A DNA stretch of 64,000 nucleotides, taken from positions 41,548 to 105,547 of the forward strand of contig VXCM01001991.1 of assembly GCA_014773175.1 (NCBI GenBank), written 5' to 3'. A program made the translations under genes and the position numbers. Source of the DNA: Lucifuga dentata. Lineage: Eukaryota > Chordata > Actinopteri > Ophidiiformes > Bythitidae. Each line of letters starts with the position of its first letter. Within the stretch, counting starts at the first letter, position 1. Under the pieces are notes generated by a model that saw only the letters and a list, made by a program, of their open reading frames with translations, was not told where the DNA came from and ran no database searches. Shown in pieces: positions 24,893-36,632 of the stretch.

Positions 24893-25784
24893 GGGTTTCA
24901 AATAAGAATACCTTAAACCAGGATTGCTATTGCAGGTAAAACCGTCAAGGCATATGCCAACAGTCCATCCTTTAACGAATCACACACACCAAGCCAAAGT
25001 AAATATTAAAGGTATCATGTTTTGGGTGTCTGCCTGCACCAACTGACTCCACTGGGCTGCAGGCAGCAGGTAGGCTGGGTCTCCATCCTTCTCCGGATTC
25101 TCCACCACATGTTTTCCCAGCTTCTTCCCTTCCCCAGGCAACACCAACTCTGCTGTGAGAAGTAAGGAGGGTGGAGGAGACCGGCTGGCAGGGAGCGGCC
25201 ACTTCAAATCCAAAAACGCAGGAATACTCTCGCAAGAGCTGGAATGTGCATGCACGCACACACGTGTATCCATGCATATGCACAAAATTCACAAACAACC
25301 ACACACACACATACAAACTCTCTCACACACTACTTCCTCCCTGTTCTCTGTTCATGCTCCACTCTGCCGAGCTCTGAGATTAATACACACTGCAAGCCAG
25401 GAATAAAAATGCAAAAAGGGAGTTATTGTTGAAATGGCCATGTTTGGTGTTCAACTCCCTGTTCACTTCCTGAGGTGGGGCTCAGATTTAATACTTTGAA
25501 ACAGCAAAACATTGATACTGAAGTCTTTCAAAGACACAGTGGTCTACTTTAAAACTTTTTCCTGCTGTGTACTTGAGGGATTTCTGATTTCTGTCTCACA
25601 CTTAGAGTTTCTCCATAAAGTTTTTCCCCCATGCCAAAAATCTCTGGAGAAAAGTTCTGATACCACCAACGCTTTCCATGACCCTGGATACACATACTTT
25701 AGGTGGTTATGTTTCTTCTTCTTCTCCCTCTTCTCTAATCTACCGGCTATATTGAGCAATATTCCCTCATGCAATGATTCTTCA
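24893..25784. other. Unassigned intron 1 sequence
   Basis: CA-rich between 25254 and 25330. Minus-strand frames of 101-114 codons (24972-25316) overlap each other and look random. Confidence 0.55.
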
Positions 25785-26282
25785 TCATACCAGTGAGTTT
25801 GCATATTTGAGCCCTATAAATACATTCATACAGGTTACATTACTACCAACCATTTTTTAAAAACATACTACTGGAACGATAAATATGTTATTTTTTTCAA
25901 TTTTTCCTAGATTCCAGATTGCCATTAGTTTCAGTTTATTCTGTAATAAAAATCTATTTGTAGAGGCTTGAAACATGCTTGAGATAGATAATCCATCACA
26001 GCAAACATGCCATGTATTACATTTGTTTGTCTGAGTTACTTCTGCATCATTGAGCTGCACAGAAGAAAATGTAAGTCTCCGTCAGGAAATATTCCAGGAG
26101 AAAAGACTGCTGTCTGAAGAATTAAAAACATTGTGACTTGTATGATCATGCATGAGTGGGGAGATTAGAGGATTTGGAAAAAAGTGTCTTATGTTTTAGA
26201 AAATGGTTGGCAGTAACGTAACGTGTATGTGAGTAGTATTTATTGGGCTTAAACATACAAAACCACTGGTATGGTCCTTTAA
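25785..26282 (-). mobile_element. TTAA-flanked MITE, subfamily I, left terminus lost
   Basis: Begins within the arm at CATACCAGTGAGTTTGCATA without the TTAAAGGAC bases, and ends CCACTGGTATGGTCCTTTAA. The segment before the CACTTTTATG-like block is shortened. Confidence 0.75.
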
Positions 26283-26879
26283 CTATCAAACTGAATCTTC
26301 ACTGCTCTTCCCTTGTTAAGCGGTACAGCCAAATTTCCTATGCCGCATCCTACATCCTTCCCACATCTATGAAAAGGATGCAGTGTCCAACACAGCCGGG
26401 TCGCTCATGCTCAGGTCATTAGCAGTAATTAATGGTGCCCAATTCCCAGGCTTCCCCAGGCACGCTGGAGTCCAGACCCATCCAATTTCAACACAAGTTG
26501 TTTTTCAGCTTTGTTGGCACTGGCACTTCATCTGTGGGGTTTAATGCACTGCCTAGTCAGGGCTGGCAATTAGCCAAAAGCCAGAGAATTCCATTTTTTT
26601 AAAATTGATCTTTTACAAGGCAAAGTCAAATATTATGTATGTATGTATGAGGGCTTCCAGCTTTCTCCATGATGAAAATGATGACTCTGGATTGAAGCAA
26701 GAAGCATTACCTCAATGGAATGAAGAGAAACAAATCTGAAAATGCTGAGTCTGATATGTAAGGAAGCGAGTCACGGTGGTATTATTTTTGTGCCAGTAAT
26801 ATAATTCTCTTTGTATTTTTAAACATCTACTACATTAATATGAGCTAAGCGATGTTATGTGATCACTGGAGTTTGTTTG
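26283..26879. other. Unassigned intron 1 sequence
   Basis: Holds the TAAT-containing stretch CATTAGCAGTAATTAATGG (26417-26435) and a GTAT microsatellite (26635-26648). Confidence 0.5.
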
Positions 26880-27006
26880 ACTGCTTGTTAGCAGGATATC
26901 TCAAAATGTTAAGAATGGATTTGGGTGAAATTTGGGGGACAGATAATAGCTAATGTTGAGAAGAAGTAGTCATTAAATTTTGGAGGTGATCCAGATGACA
27001 ATCATA
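26880..27006 (+). repeat. Dispersed repeat, left part, second copy
   Basis: GCAGGATATCTCAAAATGTT, GGATTTGGGTGAAATTTGGG and TTGGAGGTGATCCAGATGAC parallel 16250-16370. It breaks at 27007, where an inverted-repeat element is inserted, and resumes at 27984. Confidence 0.55.
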
Positions 27007-27007
27007 C

Positions 27008-27983
27008 GGAGCCCGGGAGGACTCAAGGAGAAAAAATAATTAAGTCGTTCAAACGACTTACTAACTTTCAGTGAACCAGAAGAAGTTAGTATCCTTTAAA
27101 ATACATTTAAGGGATGCCAAAGATATAACAACATGGGGTTTGACAGCCAAAACCTGAACTATATCTGCATATTTGAGTCCAAGATGAAAATAAAACTATA
27201 AATCCAAACGGTCCATAGTGTGTGTGTGTGTGTGTGTGTGCGTGCGTGTGTGTGTGCGCCAACTTGCACACACACACAACTTGCACACTTATCAATATTG
27301 AAATACAGGAGATTTTCTGGGACATGACTCCTCCCACCCCGGGACCCGTCCCGTCCCAATCTTATTCTCTCATTGAAAGCTTTGCTAGCATGACGGTATT
27401 TTGTTTGCTTATTGCTCCCACAAGAAACTGTTTCAATCAACTTTCCGCTTGGCTTCAGGCGTCCCCTGGCAAGCGCACCCCACTTGTGTGCCACAGAATG
27501 ACCGAAACAACTTGATTGGGCCAATTACGATTCTGTATAACTGTCAAAAATACAGGAGATTTATGGAATAAATTACCAAACGGGAGCACGGAGGGGTGAA
27601 AACACGGGAGAAACCCGGGGAAAACAGGAGTGTTGGCAGGTATGTCAACACCAGCCAAGAACACCAGCGNGGAGAAACCCGGGGAAAACAGGAGTGTTGG
27701 CAGGTATGTCAACACCAGCCAAGAACACCAGCGTTGGCTTGTTCTGTTCTGAGCAATGCAAGCAACTCTGAAAATAGTAAGATGGCGTTCTTCTTCTGGT
27801 TCACTGAACTGCCAGTCAAGTAACTCGTTCGAACGACTTAGTTAACTTGTTTGAATGAGTTAGTAAGCCATTTGAACGATTTTGTTAACACGAATGAGTT
27901 AGTTAACTCATTCGAATGACTTAACTTTTTTTTTTTTTTTTTTNTTTTTTTTTTTTTTTTCTTTTTCAGCCCTCCCAGGCTCC
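27008..27983. mobile_element. Inverted-repeat element with arrays of small palindromes near both ends
   Basis: The left end GGAGCCCGGGAGGACTCAAG and the inverse of the right end (GGAGCCTGGGAGGGCTGAAA) match. Inside them, TTCAGTGAACCAGAAGAAG at about 27068 is mirrored by CTTCTTCTGGTTCACTGAA at 27789-27807. Between arms and ends lie palindromes such as AAGTCGTTCAAACGACTT and TCGTTCGAACGA. A GT repeat (27218-27257), an A-rich middle and GGGAGAAACCCGGGG follow. The N at 27670 falsely doubles 63 bases and another N sits in a T tract (27944). The class is unknown. Confidence 0.55.
27218..27257. repeat. GT microsatellite inside the inverted-repeat element
   Basis: Tandem GT with CG interruptions, followed within 20 bases by a CA tract that can pair with it. 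Confidence 0.9.
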
Positions 27984-28166
27984 ATAAAATCTGCATTCAG
28001 GATCCAGGAGAATTTTTTTAGCCTATAAAATCAATGCTAATGGGCTGATTTCAATTAAATTTAGCAAGCTGGTTTATTTTTTAATAAGAAAAAAAAGTTC
28101 TGCTTATTTTGGTGCTGATTCAGATCACAGTCTGTCTTGAAATCTTAGAGCACCTTCTTGTTTTTA
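27984..28166 (+). repeat. Dispersed repeat, right part, second copy
   Basis: Resumes with TCTGCATTCAGGATCCAGG, then GGGCTGATTTCAATTAAATT and GCACCTTCTTGTTTTT, in parallel to 17062-17178. With 26880-27006 it makes a copy that the element at 27008-27983 split. Confidence 0.5.
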
Positions 28167-30337
28167 GCCTGAACCAGTTTTGCCTTGGACAGCCGATAAA
28201 AGCGCTGGACTCAAAACTTATCAATCAGCCATCATGTTGCTCATCTCTCTCAAAGAACCTTCTTGCAGCTCAGACGCCACAGCATAAATGAAGTACATTA
28301 ATTCCTGATTCCAAACAGATGCAACATCAACACATTTTCCAAATATTCTCTGTCTCGTTTCTTGTGGCCAATTATTATATTTTGTCTTAATGCAAGACAA
28401 AATATTGAATCTGTCATTAAATAGGAGCAGAAAGTTGCAGGAACAGCATTATCCAGTGAAAGAAAACTTGACCACAATCACACAAAAATCTTGTTAGACA
28501 GCCATCATTAATTTCACTGAGTGGGTAAATGACATGAGAATTCCTAGACTTATACAACTTGTGCCAGGCTTATGAGTCCTATGTCTTGTTCAGCAGAATG
28601 AGAACATTAATACCCACAGGCCTGTCTCAGTTTAATATCTTCCTGTCAACAATTTCCTGTGGCAAAAAGTCAGTCTCTCCACGCTAATATTAATAGGCTT
28701 GTGACTTCTGCCCAAACTGCTACTCAGTCTTCATTTAGGTCTTGTTGTTGCCATGCCCGCACGTAATGATTTCCGTAATTGATTTTCTTTGTTTGTATTA
28801 CTTAGTGCCCTTAAGCCCACTAAAAGCAGTCTCTTCTGTTTCAACAACAGTCACTCTCATATGCATTATATAATGCTGAGTTGGCTGCCAGCGATATTAC
28901 AGCCAAGGTCTTGATGGAGGGTACGAGCATGAATAGAGGGCCTACGCCTCCAAATGAAATCACACTGACTGCTTTCTGGAGCCATTTTCCAAAACACTCA
29001 GCTGCTTGTTCCAATCAGAGGGTAGATCAAAAAACTTCTGCTTGGCCATTAGTCTTGTGGTCTTCACTTATTTTCTTTTAATGTTCTCTAACAATGCCCC
29101 CTCTCAGATTCTACCCCAGGAGCAACGCTTGTGTGTATGTATGGTATTTCTGCATGTTTGTGTTTGCATGTGCGTGTGTGTAAATGACAGTGGCAACCAT
29201 GTGTGCTGTCTCTGTAAACATGTTTCGATGTGCGTTCTGCCTTGCTAGACATTATGATATGTTGCATGTCTGCACTCAAGGTCGCTAATTGTCCTTTAAC
29301 TCCTCTCACGTGAGATGATTCAGAGGCGTGTTAGTAGCTATTATGAATCACTTGATGCCATGTCACAGTGGCTTGTTTTACACTATACACATCCATGTAG
29401 ATTCATGCAGTCTTCTCATTCCCCGAGCCATGTGAACACGAAGGACAAATGACAATGACATTTCTTAACAATGTCAGCGGTCATCACGCACCTTCGTAAG
29501 TAAAATACTGATCTCCTTGATTGGTGCCATCTTTGCTTTGCAACGCTGCTCACATTGCAACAGCTTTGCGTATGTGTAGATAAAGTACAATCCTTGCCCT
29601 CCTGTGAGTCACCGTTCCTTCTACAAAATAACCACCAGTGGTCAACAGCTGAAACCAAAGCCTTGAAATTACTTGACATGGCGCCATTAAGACGAGATAA
29701 AAGGTATATAATGGTACAGCCTCTTTCTAAAAAGGAGCAGAGCTAGAAAGGTCTCTGTTTGCATTTTGGCCCTCAAGGTGAATAACCAGACTAAACCAAC
29801 ATGACAGTAAATTTAGGGCAACTGTTTAGAAGATGATAATATACGGCTGAAATTACATTTGTTTTGGTCTTGTCTTCAGTTTAGTCTGTGACTGGTACAA
29901 TTCTTGCTTGAGGCGGTTATGAGAGAACACACATCTGCTCTCATTTTGCCCATTTTGTCTGATAACAATCTTTGTTTTAGTAACTGTACCCACCGTGACC
30001 ATTAAGTGACTTCAACCCACTCTCACAAAATCAGATTTTTCGGTGTCACTCTTAAAATCTGCCTACAGAGAGACGGAAAAGCCAGTTTCTCTTCTTTGGC
30101 ATTCCTTCAACTCCTTTTTTGTGTCATTGTTTAGAAGGATACATAGAGGGCAAACCTCCGTGGGGGCCCGTCCAAAGTGATCGATGTCGATTCAAATCAC
30201 AGAAAGCTGAGAGACAAACGTGTCCTCCAGCATTCACTTTAAATTTGTAAAAATTCAATAATGCTGCTTTGAATGCAAACAGCTAAACTGTATAAAGTGC
30301 TGCACAACTTTTCAGCAAGTCTTTACAGCATAGACTT
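28167..30337. other. Unassigned intron 1 sequence
   Basis: The longest repeat-free stretch in the left half of intron 1. Segments such as 28740-28800 and 29430-29480 are AT-rich with homeobox- and Sox-like words. No exon found. Confidence 0.5.
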
Positions 30338-30665
30338 TTAAAGGGCCATACCAGTGGTTTTGCATGTTTGAGCCCAACATACACAACTCACATACACGTT
30401 AAGTTACTGACAACTATTTCCCACACCATGTTACTGGAGTGACAAATATTACAATAGTTTTTCCTACCTTCAAGACTGCCATTAGTTTCAGTTCATTCCA
30501 GTATAAATAAAAATCAACTTACAGAGACGTGAATTGTGCTTGAGGTAAGTAATCCATCTTCGCGAACACGCTTTTATTCTTTCTTTTTTTTTTGTCAAAG
30601 TAACTTTATTTAACCGATTTTTTTATTGGGTTTAAACATACAAAATCACTGATATGGTCCTTTAA
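30338..30665 (-). mobile_element. TTAA-flanked MITE, subfamily I, large internal deletion
   Basis: TTAAAGGGCCATACCAGTGG at the left and CACTGATATGGTCCTTTAA at the right enclose only 328 bases. The half beyond TTTGTCAAAGTAACTTTATT is missing except for the terminal TATTGGGTTTAAACATACAA. Confidence 0.8.
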
Positions 30666-31231
30666 AGTTTAGAATTCCTGCTTTGAGGGCACTGTGGGAG
30701 TTACATTTTGTGGCCATGGTGGTTTGAAGTTACTGACAGACACGTTTTCCTGCTTTCTGAGGAGCTCACGGTGCGATGGGAGGATGCAGCAGGAAAATGC
30801 TTAGGTATCTGAGTGGGCAGAGAGGTGAAGTAGCAGGACTAGAAAGTACAGTGGAGGCTGAATGACAGCGGTTTACAGCAAAGTCAACGTTAAGATGATT
30901 GGAGTGGAGGTCAAAGTAGCCAGTACAGCTGTGTGAGTCTTGGTGGTCGAGGGGATAAAACAGCAACTGAAGCATGAAGGTGAAATGTCTCTTGAGAGCT
31001 AATGCACTGTTTGCAGATAATGTGTTTGTCAATGCTGGATATATACTGTTTGAAATTGATTGTTTGTTGCTTAGTGATTTGTTGATTGATTGCTCAGACT
31101 ATTTATCATATGATCCCTCAAGCAGGTGCAGTGAGAACGGAGTCTTCTCCTTAAATCTTTTTAAGCTACATCCACATCTTTGCACAGACAGCCTGGAAAG
31201 GCTCAGTAGGAATTATTTGCGGGTTAGGAGC
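30666..31231. other. Unassigned intron 1 sequence
   Basis: Overlapping random frames of 87-88 codons on both strands. No feature supported. Confidence 0.55.
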
Positions 31232-31445
31232 ATTTGAAAGATACCAGTGATTTTGCACATTTGAGCCCAATATATACAAGACTACCAGCCATTTTCCAAA
31301 AAATACTAAAAGAGCAGTAATTACAATTGTTTTTCCAACCTTCCAGACTGCCATTAGTGTCAGTTCATTCCAGTTTGCTATGAAAATCAACTTGTAGAGA
31401 CTTGAAACGTGCTTCAGAAAAACGTCCATCACAGCAAACGCAAAA
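31232..31445 (-). mobile_element. Half of a TTAA-type MITE, subfamily I
   Basis: Carries only the end with TGATTTTGCACATTTGAGCC through ACTGCCATTAGTGTCAGTTC to CATCACAGCAAACG. It stops there, at nearly the same internal position as the half copy at 45291-45505. Confidence 0.7.
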
Positions 31446-32365
31446 TTAGACCAAAACTATTATGACAGTAACTGGATCAATGCATTAAAGATTTCTTTGT
31501 TGAATATGTAGCAGTGGTTCAAGGTGACCTGACTTGCTGTTTAGCCTTGAAGCCATTTTGTCACTCATCTTCAGGTTGCTGAAGTGTTTCAGAACAAAAG
31601 AAGCTGCGTGGAAAAGTGGTGAAACAACTTCAAGCCTAAACAGCAAGTCCAGCTGCCTTCAACTACCACTGCTAGATATCCAATTTCCTGGATGACGCAG
31701 AACCTTCAGATTGGACAAACGCACCACTTGTTCAGCTGTCCTTGGGTCTTCTTTTTGGATTTTAAACTAAAAATATGTAAAATATGCTGTTCTGAAAATA
31801 TCAAATATTACCCAAATGATCAAAGAAAACTGGATTCCAAATAAATCTCAGGTTAGGAAAATGGTTGCACAGTTGCAGAATCATGCAGAATCATAATCAT
31901 CTAAACCACAACCTATAGTTTGCTGATGTTGCTTCCAGCTCCCAGGATTAATTGATTCCCAGTGGATGTTTCCCAGACTAAATTTCATGGTGAAAATTGA
32001 TTTATACTATGCTTTTATGATTAAGCTTACTTTTTGCTGATACAGCCAAGTTTATGAAGTGCTTGGGGAGCTGTTTCAAGCCAGAAACTTTAGTTGAACC
32101 ATTACAGTGCTGCAAATAAGTCCAAAAGCCAGTTTAGAAATTTAAGGGTATATATGCAAAATGAAGCCGTACAAGTTCAGCAGCGCCAGGAAGCACTGCT
32201 CCCTCCATATCTATATTTCCATGGTAACTCTAAAATCGTGTTAATTTCCCTTTTATCCCAAGGCCTCTTACAAACCATACATACCCTACACAGTATGCTC
32301 ATCATTGCTGTCTTTGAATTCAAAGATACATCTGTATCTTCAAGGAGGCTTTGGAAAAACCATAT
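31446..32365. other. Unassigned intron 1 sequence
   Basis: The two passages near 31520 (CTGTTTAGCCTTGAAG) and 31625 (CTTCAAGCCTAAACAGC) are inverse copies about 100 bases apart, so a fold-back is possible. Confidence 0.45.
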
Positions 32366-32780
32366 GTAAAGGACCATGCCGGTGATTTAGATTTTAGAAG
32401 GCACAGTCATTTTAATTTCTCTGTAATCATCGTTTCTCCTGGAACTATTTTTTCTGGTGGAGACACAATGGTGCAGCACAATCTGGTGCAGCACCATGTT
32501 GGATCAGTTAAATAAAGTTACTTTGACAAAAAAAAAAAAAAAAAAAAAAAATTAATAGTCATGTTCTCTGTGATGGATCACCTCTCTCAAGCACATTTCA
32601 AGTCTCTACAAGTTGATTTTAATAGCATACTGGAATGAAATGAAATGAATAGCAGTTGGAAAGTAAAAACTATTCTAATATTTACCGCTCCAGTAATATG
32701 TTTTGGAAAATGTACATAATGGGTATGCAGGTTGTATATATTGTGATCAAATATGCAAAACTAGCAGTATGGTCCTTTAA
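32366..32780 (+). mobile_element. TTAA-flanked MITE, subfamily I, left third deleted
   Basis: GTAAAGGACCATGCCGGTGA jumps directly to the TAGAAGGCACAGTCATTTTA block, then runs to CTAGCAGTATGGTCCTTTAA. A 24-base A tract (32528-32551) lies in the middle. Confidence 0.8.
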
Positions 32781-34084
32781 CATTACATGATTGGTTAGTG
32801 GTACTGGATGCTGGATGGTAGAGCCAGATTTTTTTTGTCACAATGAATTCTTTGACATCATAACAGAATCCTCATAGGAGAATAGATTGATGGATCCTGT
32901 GTAACGTAAATGCAAACCTATCACTGCATTGGGCACTATGTATATTCTCTGTCATTTTCAATCGTGATTATACCACAGCTCATTCAAAACAAGAAGCCCG
33001 TGGGTACTGAAATGAAAAGCTATTGTTTGTGTGATTAAGTTGTTCATTGATCCTCCCTTTCCAGTTTTCCAGTCTCTTCACCCACTCCCAATAAAAAACA
33101 GACGATGCTGCCAGGCAGCTATGACAAACTGGCAAGAACCACCAAGAGAAAGCTAATAAAAACATATTGATTTACAGCACACAACGACATCTCAGACAAG
33201 AAGGAGGACCTGGAATTAGGGCCGACTGATTGAATGAATAGATTAAGATTCAGAAGTGCTGATGGAAATTTCCCCACTATCTTTCTTCCAGCACAGTTGA
33301 GTTGTAAAAAAGCATTAACAGTCTGCTGGACATGAATTTCATGGTTGCATTTAGCTGCTGCAACAAAACGTTATGTACCCTTAAAAGACCAAATGTTAGG
33401 GAAAAAGAAGCAGAAGGAGAGGAAAGAGCATTCTAGCATCCCTTATTCCTGATGTACAGTATTTGTCCAGTCAGCCTGAGTACTGGGTGACTACAGACAT
33501 AACAATCATATCATATACTATAGGCCAATACATAAAGCCCAAAATAAGCCCAAACTGCATGTGATTTCCCTTTTATCTTTACAGAAAGCCAACTGCCGAT
33601 CAAAGGCATCACGACCAATAAGGAGTGGTTTATTTGCTAGATCTTCAGCTAATATCGAATGCAAATAAATACAAATAGGTCGCAATTGCAAACATTTACT
33701 TTTCTACGTTAAATGAAGAAGGCATTAAGTGTTCGTGCTGTTCTTTTCCCTACAAAGGTACTTAACCTTGAACATCCCATTTCCTGTGAGAAATGCTAAA
33801 ATATAAATGAGGTCAAGAAATAAATTATGCTCAAGTTTATCGTTCATTCTCATTCCTTTAAAATGCAAATATGCACATTAAAGCCCCATTCATTAATTTA
33901 CTAGACTATATATATTTAAACTACATTAACATACATACTATATTTGAAGCGTTTGTTTGTAATTTGTGTATTTGTGAAGTGATTCTAACTAAAGGTTTAG
34001 GGCTCTTTTACTGATGTAATTACAGATATCACTGATGTAAACAAACATCACAGATTGTAATTTTAATGGGCTACATATGCAATG

Positions 34085-34300
34085 CTTTTATTGTTTATTG
34101 GATCCCTATTAGCTTCCGCATTGCAGTTGCTAGTCTTCCTGGGATCCATCAATATTCATAATTACATACATACTGTACATAAAAAAAAACAAATGTCAAA
34201 ACAGACGTAAAATATACAAATTAAACAGGTATTAAGTAACTTTAAAAAACTGTTGAACAGTTGAGTTCATGTGCATCTCGTTAGACAATAACTACATAAA
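34085..34300. mobile_element. Probable LINE-derived repeat fragment
   Basis: GGATCCCTATTAGCTTCCGC followed by CTAGTCTTCCTGGGATCC and an A-rich stretch resembles a fish-wide repeat with GGATCCCCATTAGC and CTTCCTGGGG. Class assignment and the right limit are uncertain. Confidence 0.4.
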
Positions 34301-34408
34301 ATCTAAATTAAAACGATACATAAAAACCCCTGAAAAATGGTCTCAAAGATCAATGACGTTAGCTGATTTCCTTCAGAAAATGTTTTGCTTGTATTCTGAA
34401 ATGCTATT

Positions 34409-34416
<8 letters not shown>

Positions 34417-34464
<48 letters not shown>
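34417..34464. repeat. GA microsatellite
   Basis: Uninterrupted GA tract, with a CT tract (34615-34646) 150 bases downstream that is its complement. Confidence 0.95.
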
Positions 34465-34467
<3 letters not shown>

Positions 34468-35777
34468 TAGTATATATTGTATAAATAACGATGGCTGACT
34501 GATGGGAGGATGGACACGATTACCCAATTCAACCCACAATTCAAATGAAGAATATGAAATCAACTTGTTAAATGGTCATAACATTCTCTCTTTCTTTCAT
34601 AACACTCTCATACTGCTCTCTCTCCTTCTCTCTCTCTCTCTCTCTCATTCTTGATATTACATCATTCATAAAAGCCATTCAGAACAGATCCATTATGGTG
34701 TCAAACAAATGGTCTATTAAGCTTTCCATTTAACTAATCGAGGAGGAAAAAAAAACTCACTTCAGTTTATAGACTCATGAGACACTTTGTTTTTAATTAA
34801 GTTTTGACTTCCGTGGAATGAAGATGACTTAATAGCCACACACACACCTGTTATACACACACACACGAGCAGAGCAGATCGTTCAGGTGTATGAGTGATA
34901 AAGGAAAGCAGAGAATCAGATAAACGGCCTGAGATGATGCATTAGGATGCCTGACCCATACTGTCGTCTACATCAAATGATCAATAAAGTTAATTTAGAT
35001 TAAATGTGGTTTGCCAACGCTTTTCATTTGTACGCTTAATTAAACGGTGACTACTATGAATAGAGGAGAAGGCAGGAGACTAATCATGGAAGCAATGTTT
35101 ACTGAATGCATCTGCTATAGTAAAGAAGAAAAAGAGGCTTCAGTGGCCTTTTCTGTCAGAACTCTGAATGTCGTGGAAATCAAGTGGACGACAAACTAGC
35201 AGCTTGACCCACACCGGTGCTGCTCTGCCCTGCAGAGAATTTATCTTTGCCGGAGAATTTTTATTTGCCAGTTAATGACTGGCAAGCCATTCTTATCCTC
35301 TGTGAGGTGATGGTGCTGGAGAAAATTTATCCTCATTCTGTATTGATGCCAAAGCTTTATTTAGTCTGGGCTCATAGCAGAATAAAATCACTGTGGAATG
35401 ATCCTATCACTGGTAATGCAACTCAGCAGATGACGGGTTTTCTTTGCCCGTCAACATGTGTTTACATGTGAGAAACTGTAATCAATACACAAAACTACCA
35501 AATACTGGTCTCAAATTTATTGGTACCCGAACGCACAAAATTAGAAGTTTCTGCAACTGTTGTTTTGTAATTAACAGAAATATCAACCCAGCCTTTCTTT
35601 CACACTGCATGAACTTCTTTCACCTCAAAAAAATTGTTTAATTCATCTTTTGAAGAAAGTTGATAATTTGCTGAAATATTGTAATGTTGTTTTAGACATT
35701 TTGGACAGGTTTGGGACATTAAAAGGACACCAGGGAACATTGAAAGAGTTTTACAACTCAGACTCAGAGAAGTTCAA

Positions 35778-35812
<35 letters not shown>

Positions 35813-36142
35813 CAACTTTGCATTGTGTTTTCATGGAGAATATTAAATTTAGCTATTCAATCTGTTAAATTTAAAAAGTGTTGTCCTCATTTTCCTAGAT
35901 TTTCATGGTTTGCTCACTGATTGGATAGATGAGTATGAAAATGACGTAAATCATAAGAGATGGCCTTCACAGTCACCAGCTCCCAAACACTTATGAGAGA
36001 TTTTGGATAAACACCAAATGAAGGATTATCTTTTAGAAAGAATGGTGTTCCTTCCCTCCAGCAGAGTTCCAGGGACTTGTACAATCTATGCCAAGGTACA
36101 CTGAAGCTGCTATGGCGGCTCACGATGGTCCATCCTAAGATA

Positions 36143-36632
36143 CTGAAAGGACCAGGATTTTTCATGTTTAAGCCCAATAAATACAACCTGCATACACATT
36201 GTCACAATCATTTTCCAAAACATACAACCATATTTTAATTCTGTTATTTTTCATAATCTCCTAATATTTCAAAATCAAATCATGTAAAAGGCAGGATCCA
36301 TTTTTAATTTCTCGGTAAAAGCAGTTTTCTCCTGGGACTATATTCCAGAGGGAGACGTACATTTTCTTGTGTGCAGCTCCGTGTTGGAAAGTGTTCTTTG
36401 ACATCGTGTTCGCTGTGATGGATGACTTATATAAAGCACTTCCAAGTCTCCACGAGTTGATTTAGCGTACTGGAATTAACTGAAACCGATGACTGCCTGG
36501 AAGGTAGGAAAAACAATTCTAATTGTTACCGCTCCAGTAGTATGTTTTGGGAAATCATTGGCAGCAATGTAATGTGCATGTGGGTTGTATATATTGGCCT
36601 CAAACATGCTAAACCACCTATACAGTCATTTA
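36143..36632 (+). mobile_element. TTAA-flanked MITE, subfamily I, worn termini
   Basis: CTGAAAGGACCAGGATTTTT starts it and CCACCTATACAGTCATTTA ends it. The interior is intact in order, including GGGACTATATTCCAGAGG and GCCTGGAAGGTAGGAAAAAC. Confidence 0.75.

Larger units (their letters stand above)
32781..36142. other. Repeat-poor part of intron 1
   Basis: Contains the LINE-like fragment at 34085, GA and CT microsatellites, a 29-base A tract (35781-35809) and two candidate regulatory stretches (34920-35060 and 35215-35425). Confidence 0.5.
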
